Origin: Halictus rubicundus
Lineage: Eukaryota > Arthropoda > Insecta > Hymenoptera > Halictidae
Length of the DNA: 64,000 bases
Direction of reading: 5' to 3'
Assembly (NCBI RefSeq): GCF_050948215.1
Contig: NC_135157.1
Span: 6,758,001 to 6,822,000 of the forward strand
Shown here: in pieces, positions 61,145 through 64,000 of the stretch
Position numbering within the stretch: the first letter of the stretch is position 1
Layout of the letters: every line of letters starts with the position of its first letter
Made by a program: the position numbers and the translations under genes
The notes under the pieces: model-generated
What the model was told of the DNA's origin: nothing
Databases searched by the model: none
The model's input: only the letters and a program-made list of their open reading frames with translations

Positions 61145-61408
61145 TTTTACTAATTTATTTCCAACTGTTAACCTTCACATGCACGTCACACCTTTTTGCT
61201 GTCGAACTCTATTCTGTTTTTTTCTCAATTTATTAACTGTTCTCTCAACCTACACTGTCATCGCGTAAATAATGCGATTTTTGTCTCATAGTTTCTGAAG
61301 GAGAAACGCAAAGAACAGATTACAATCATTAATTTTCGTATACACATAGAGTAGGGCCTCAGTTATCCGAACTTCCGATATTTGAAATTGTATAATAGCA
61401 TGGAAATA
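61145..61408. other. Short unique stretch
   Basis: AT-rich; CTCAGTTATCCGAACTTCCG at 61351-61370 resembles pogo/Tigger-type termini, but no partner end is seen. Confidence 0.4.
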
Positions 61409-61577
61409 CGGTGATTTCTCTACATATGACGCCAAGGTCTGGATGATAAACGTCGCGGAATTATCCCCTCTCCCGCGGGGTAGCTCGAGAGGCCTCGGAC
61501 GCCGAGGAGTGCAACCATAACACGGCTCGGGTATGTCTCCTGAACCCGTGTTGTTGACATATATCGAGAATTCACTG
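61409..61577. mobile_element. Tc1/mariner-type MITE, family M2, second copy
   Basis: Left end CGGTGATTTCTCTACATATG, inverted right end CAGTGAATTCTCGATATATG. The middle has AAACGTCGCGGAATTAT and GAGAGGCCTCGG as at 35.0 kb. TA is present at the left flank; at the right it is TG. Length 169 bp, with a small internal insertion relative to the 35-kb copy. Confidence 0.83.
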
Positions 61578-61579
61578 TG

Positions 61580-63140
61580 ATTAGTTAATAATAAAGAAAT
61601 TACACTCGCCTTTATGGAAATGGTCCATCATTGTACTTGTAATTAACAGAAAATTTTTCGCAGAATTTCTCAAGACATCCACCAATCGGGTGAGAGTTTG
61701 GAAGAAGAGGATCGCCTGTGTGCTAAATTGCTGGCGATTCGACGTAGAACGACTCATCAGCAGCAGTCCTCCGCCCCCGCCCGCTGTCACGGTCCGTGTC
61801 CCGCGTTTTCGGCCCGCGATATTTTGCCCTTTCATTAAGCGCCGAAAGCCGTGTGATTAATGGAGTTCGGTTACCGCGCGGTTTCCATCGCGTCGCCCCG
61901 CCAGCCACGTCAGTCAGAAGTTTCGTGGAGCGCGATACAAACGCGTGGAAACGGAATGGTTTAGCGGATGAAAAGCCCAGTCGCCGACGGATAGGGCCGT
62001 CGCGGCGCCGCGCGCCGATGGAGAATCGTAGACAGCCCGACGCATTTTTACGCCAGGTTTGTTAACTTTCGAAATCGTCGTTGGCTGGATTGACGCGGGG
62101 GAGGGGGAGACGCTAGGTGTCAATAGATACACGGGACTAATGAAGAGGCTGCGACAGGTGCGCGCAAAACGCGTCTTATGAGCGCGTCGACGCGGATTCA
62201 GAGAGTCTTCTCTGTGAAACGGGAGACGAGCAGACTTCAAATTCCGCGTCGCATACACAGATTTTGCGTGCGTAACGACGCCGGAAACGAGGAGTTGTGC
62301 GCGCGCGCACGCTTACCCGTGATACACAAAACACTTTTGTGCGAGCCTGCATCGGCAGCCATATGATCCGCACGCGAGGCCACCCCTCCCCGGACCTTTT
62401 CACCGGTGCACATAATGCGATCTCATTTTAGTTTACGCTACCCCGTTATCGTCTGCGTTTGCGAAACGCCGCCGGCTGGCCTGCCTAAGCGCGACAGACA
62501 TAGCGAGAGAGGGAGGCCCCGAACGAAAAAGAGGAAAGACTGCCCCCGTTCCCTTTTACAACGTTTCTCCGTCTTTCTCGCGCAAACCAAAGTCAAGTGG
62601 ATTTTTTCACCGGCATTCTCGTGCGTTCTGCGACCGTTGCCGGTGCGTTAATTCGATGGGAAACGCGAACGTTGCCGACGCCGCGTTTTATCGAACGATC
62701 GAGTTTCTTCGAAGTGATTTTTTCCGCTTCCATCGAGCGAGGTTGATGGGGAGGATGGTTTTGGAAATAATGGTGGAGATGTGAATTTTTAATAATTGGT
62801 TTTGGGACCGGGAACATAGGTCTTCGTTTGTCGGTTGGAAATGTTGTTTCGCGATGAACGGGTTGGGGAAAGGAGAAAATGGAATTTTAAATTGTAAAAA
62901 TATCTCGTTAAAAATTATATCAAATGTATTGTGTTGCACCAATTATCGAGGCAGATAGGTTCAGCTGTTTTTCTGTGTTTAGTTCGTACGTTTGCTAATG
63001 AATGTGGTAGAGAGAGGCAACGGTAATATGGGCACCGGAAAAATAATAAGATAAAAGAATGATATCAATGTTTCATTAAAATTATTTAAATAATGTATAT
63101 TACATTAATGTTGTTAGCTACCTGCCCCATACCTCGGATA
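61580..63140. other. CpG-rich non-coding stretch
   Basis: GC/CpG-rich from about 61740 to 62660, AT-rich afterwards. No splice-supported exon or repeat array. Overlapping frames are unassigned. Confidence 0.45.
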
Positions 63141-63350
63141 ATCGAGGGACGGATAATGACGGGTTCTAATATTTTTAATTTACAATTATTGAGATTGTGA
63201 AGATCCATCTACGTGGAATTACTGAACAAATTTATTTTTTTAGGTATATATTATTTAAAAGTGGCTAAAAACACTGATAGACACATTCTACTTATTTTCA
63301 TAAAGTAATGTAAAAAACTCACTTTTAGTGTTCCGTAAACCTCGCGTTAA
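63131..63350. mobile_element. piggyBac-type MITE, subfamily A, joined to a pogo-like palindrome
   Basis: The right end inverted is TTAACGCGAGGTTTACGGAA, next to TTAA (63347-63350). The body has GACGGGTTCTAATATTTTTA and GGTATATATTATTTAAAAG as in the sister copies. The normal left end is replaced by CCTCGGATAATCGAGG (63131-63146), a perfect palindrome typical of pogo/Tigger-like tips. Confidence 0.72.
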
Positions 63351-64000
63351 ACAGCAAATATAATCCAAATCGTGTCACGCTTGGTATCGTTTTACTCAGA
63401 AAAGTGTCACGAATACGTTGATAAGAGTGTAACAAAAAAAAAAAATCAGTAGAACGAATATGTGATGAGATCGAGAAGTATTGTCTGTGCACGACATAAA
63501 AGACATCTCCCGGTGTCTCGCATGTATGATTAATACCGTAATCCGGAGGCAAACGTTGACAACGATCGCGTTAAAACGACACGAGAGGAAGCGTCTAAGG
63601 TATCCGACGCGCAAACACCGAGCGTTCCATTATCAACGCGTCGTAGAGCGGAGGTGATAAGCGGGGTTGTCCGTGATCGTCTGAATCGCCGTCGATCGCG
63701 GTGCCGTCCGCAGCGATAATCGAAAGGTTAACGATCGCGGTGGACGGAGGTATCGCAGAAAACAACGCGTGACGCGTCGTTATTGATTGTTGCGTTCGCT
63801 CGAGGCTGTCACAGCGAGAGAGCGGGTCGGCGCGTTCGCCAGAACAAGACGGACATAATGCGCGCGAGCGTATGCTGCAGGCTTCCACCCTCCACGTAAC
63901 AAATTGTTTATTGCCACATGCTCGACTCTCACACCGTACGAAAATGGGGTTGGACGGGGAACAGGCTCGCAAACACCCAATGCCAATCTTCGCCCATTCC
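63351..64000. other. Non-coding stretch at the window edge
   Basis: An A-run at about 63435-63445 and a CpG-rich segment at 63560-63900. Minus-strand frames (63595-63972 and others) lack domains. Confidence 0.45.

Noticed and set aside
1..64000. CRISPR arrays, prophage, operons or a defence system
   Set aside because: Nothing bacterial is visible: no regularly spaced repeats, no gene-dense stretches, no ribosome-binding patterns; the repeats are eukaryotic microsatellites and MITEs.

Overview
This window looks like nuclear DNA of an insect, most likely a hymenopteran (bee, ant or wasp). That is inferred from its texture: AT-rich stretches alternate with GC-rich blocks full of CpG, there are many TC/GA microsatellites, and many short non-autonomous DNA transposons carry TA or TTAA target sites. 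There are no operons, rRNA or tRNA genes, CRISPR arrays or clear bacterial or viral genes. No open reading frame could be assigned to a protein family by eye. The window is therefore best read as intergenic DNA or the inside of very long introns.

The best-supported content is repetitive. At least five families of MITE-like elements (short palindromic DNA transposon derivatives) can be bounded from their terminal inverted repeats. (1) TTAA-flanked piggyBac-type elements at about 3.0, 9.0, 11.1, 21.4, 32.4, 39.3, 45.6 and 63.2 kb, in three subfamilies. (2) TA-flanked Tc1/mariner-type elements at 4.6, 25.1, 30.1, 35.0, 59.1 and 61.4 kb. (3) A hAT-like element at 17.9 kb. (4) A long-TIR palindromic element at 37.1 and 59.0 kb. 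(5) An unclassified insert at 9.17 kb. Two are nested inside other elements (9.17 kb and 59.14 kb). There is also an ~830-bp degenerate minisatellite at 53.36-54.19 kb, a direct duplication at 23.65/24.02 kb, and a dispersed short motif (core GACTGCGGATTTTATGCATT) in about ten places.

A few candidate exons stand out by splice signals rather than by homology. The best is a 57-bp minus-strand exon at 14306-14362 with a perfect TACTAAC branch point, a pyrimidine tract, a TTTCAG acceptor and a GTAAGT donor. Plus-strand candidate terminal exons lie at 3394-3671, 43153-43335 and 50179-50319. A phase-compatible two-exon pair lies at 31737-31800 and 31918-32079, and a small open frame followed by AATAAA lies at 60765-61070. 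They fall on both strands and cannot be joined into one gene.

Region by region: 0-9 kb is AT-rich with several mobile elements; 9.5-10.7 kb is a GC- and pyrimidine-rich block; 12.9-17.5 kb holds CpG-dense blocks and two GA arrays; 17.9-30 kb is mixed, with hAT, piggyBac and mariner elements and the duplication; 31-32 kb is CpG-dense with the exon pair; 37-53 kb is mostly unique DNA with homeodomain-type ATTA/TAATTA words and TC arrays; 53-54 kb is the minisatellite; 55-64 kb has nested MITEs and CpG-rich blocks.
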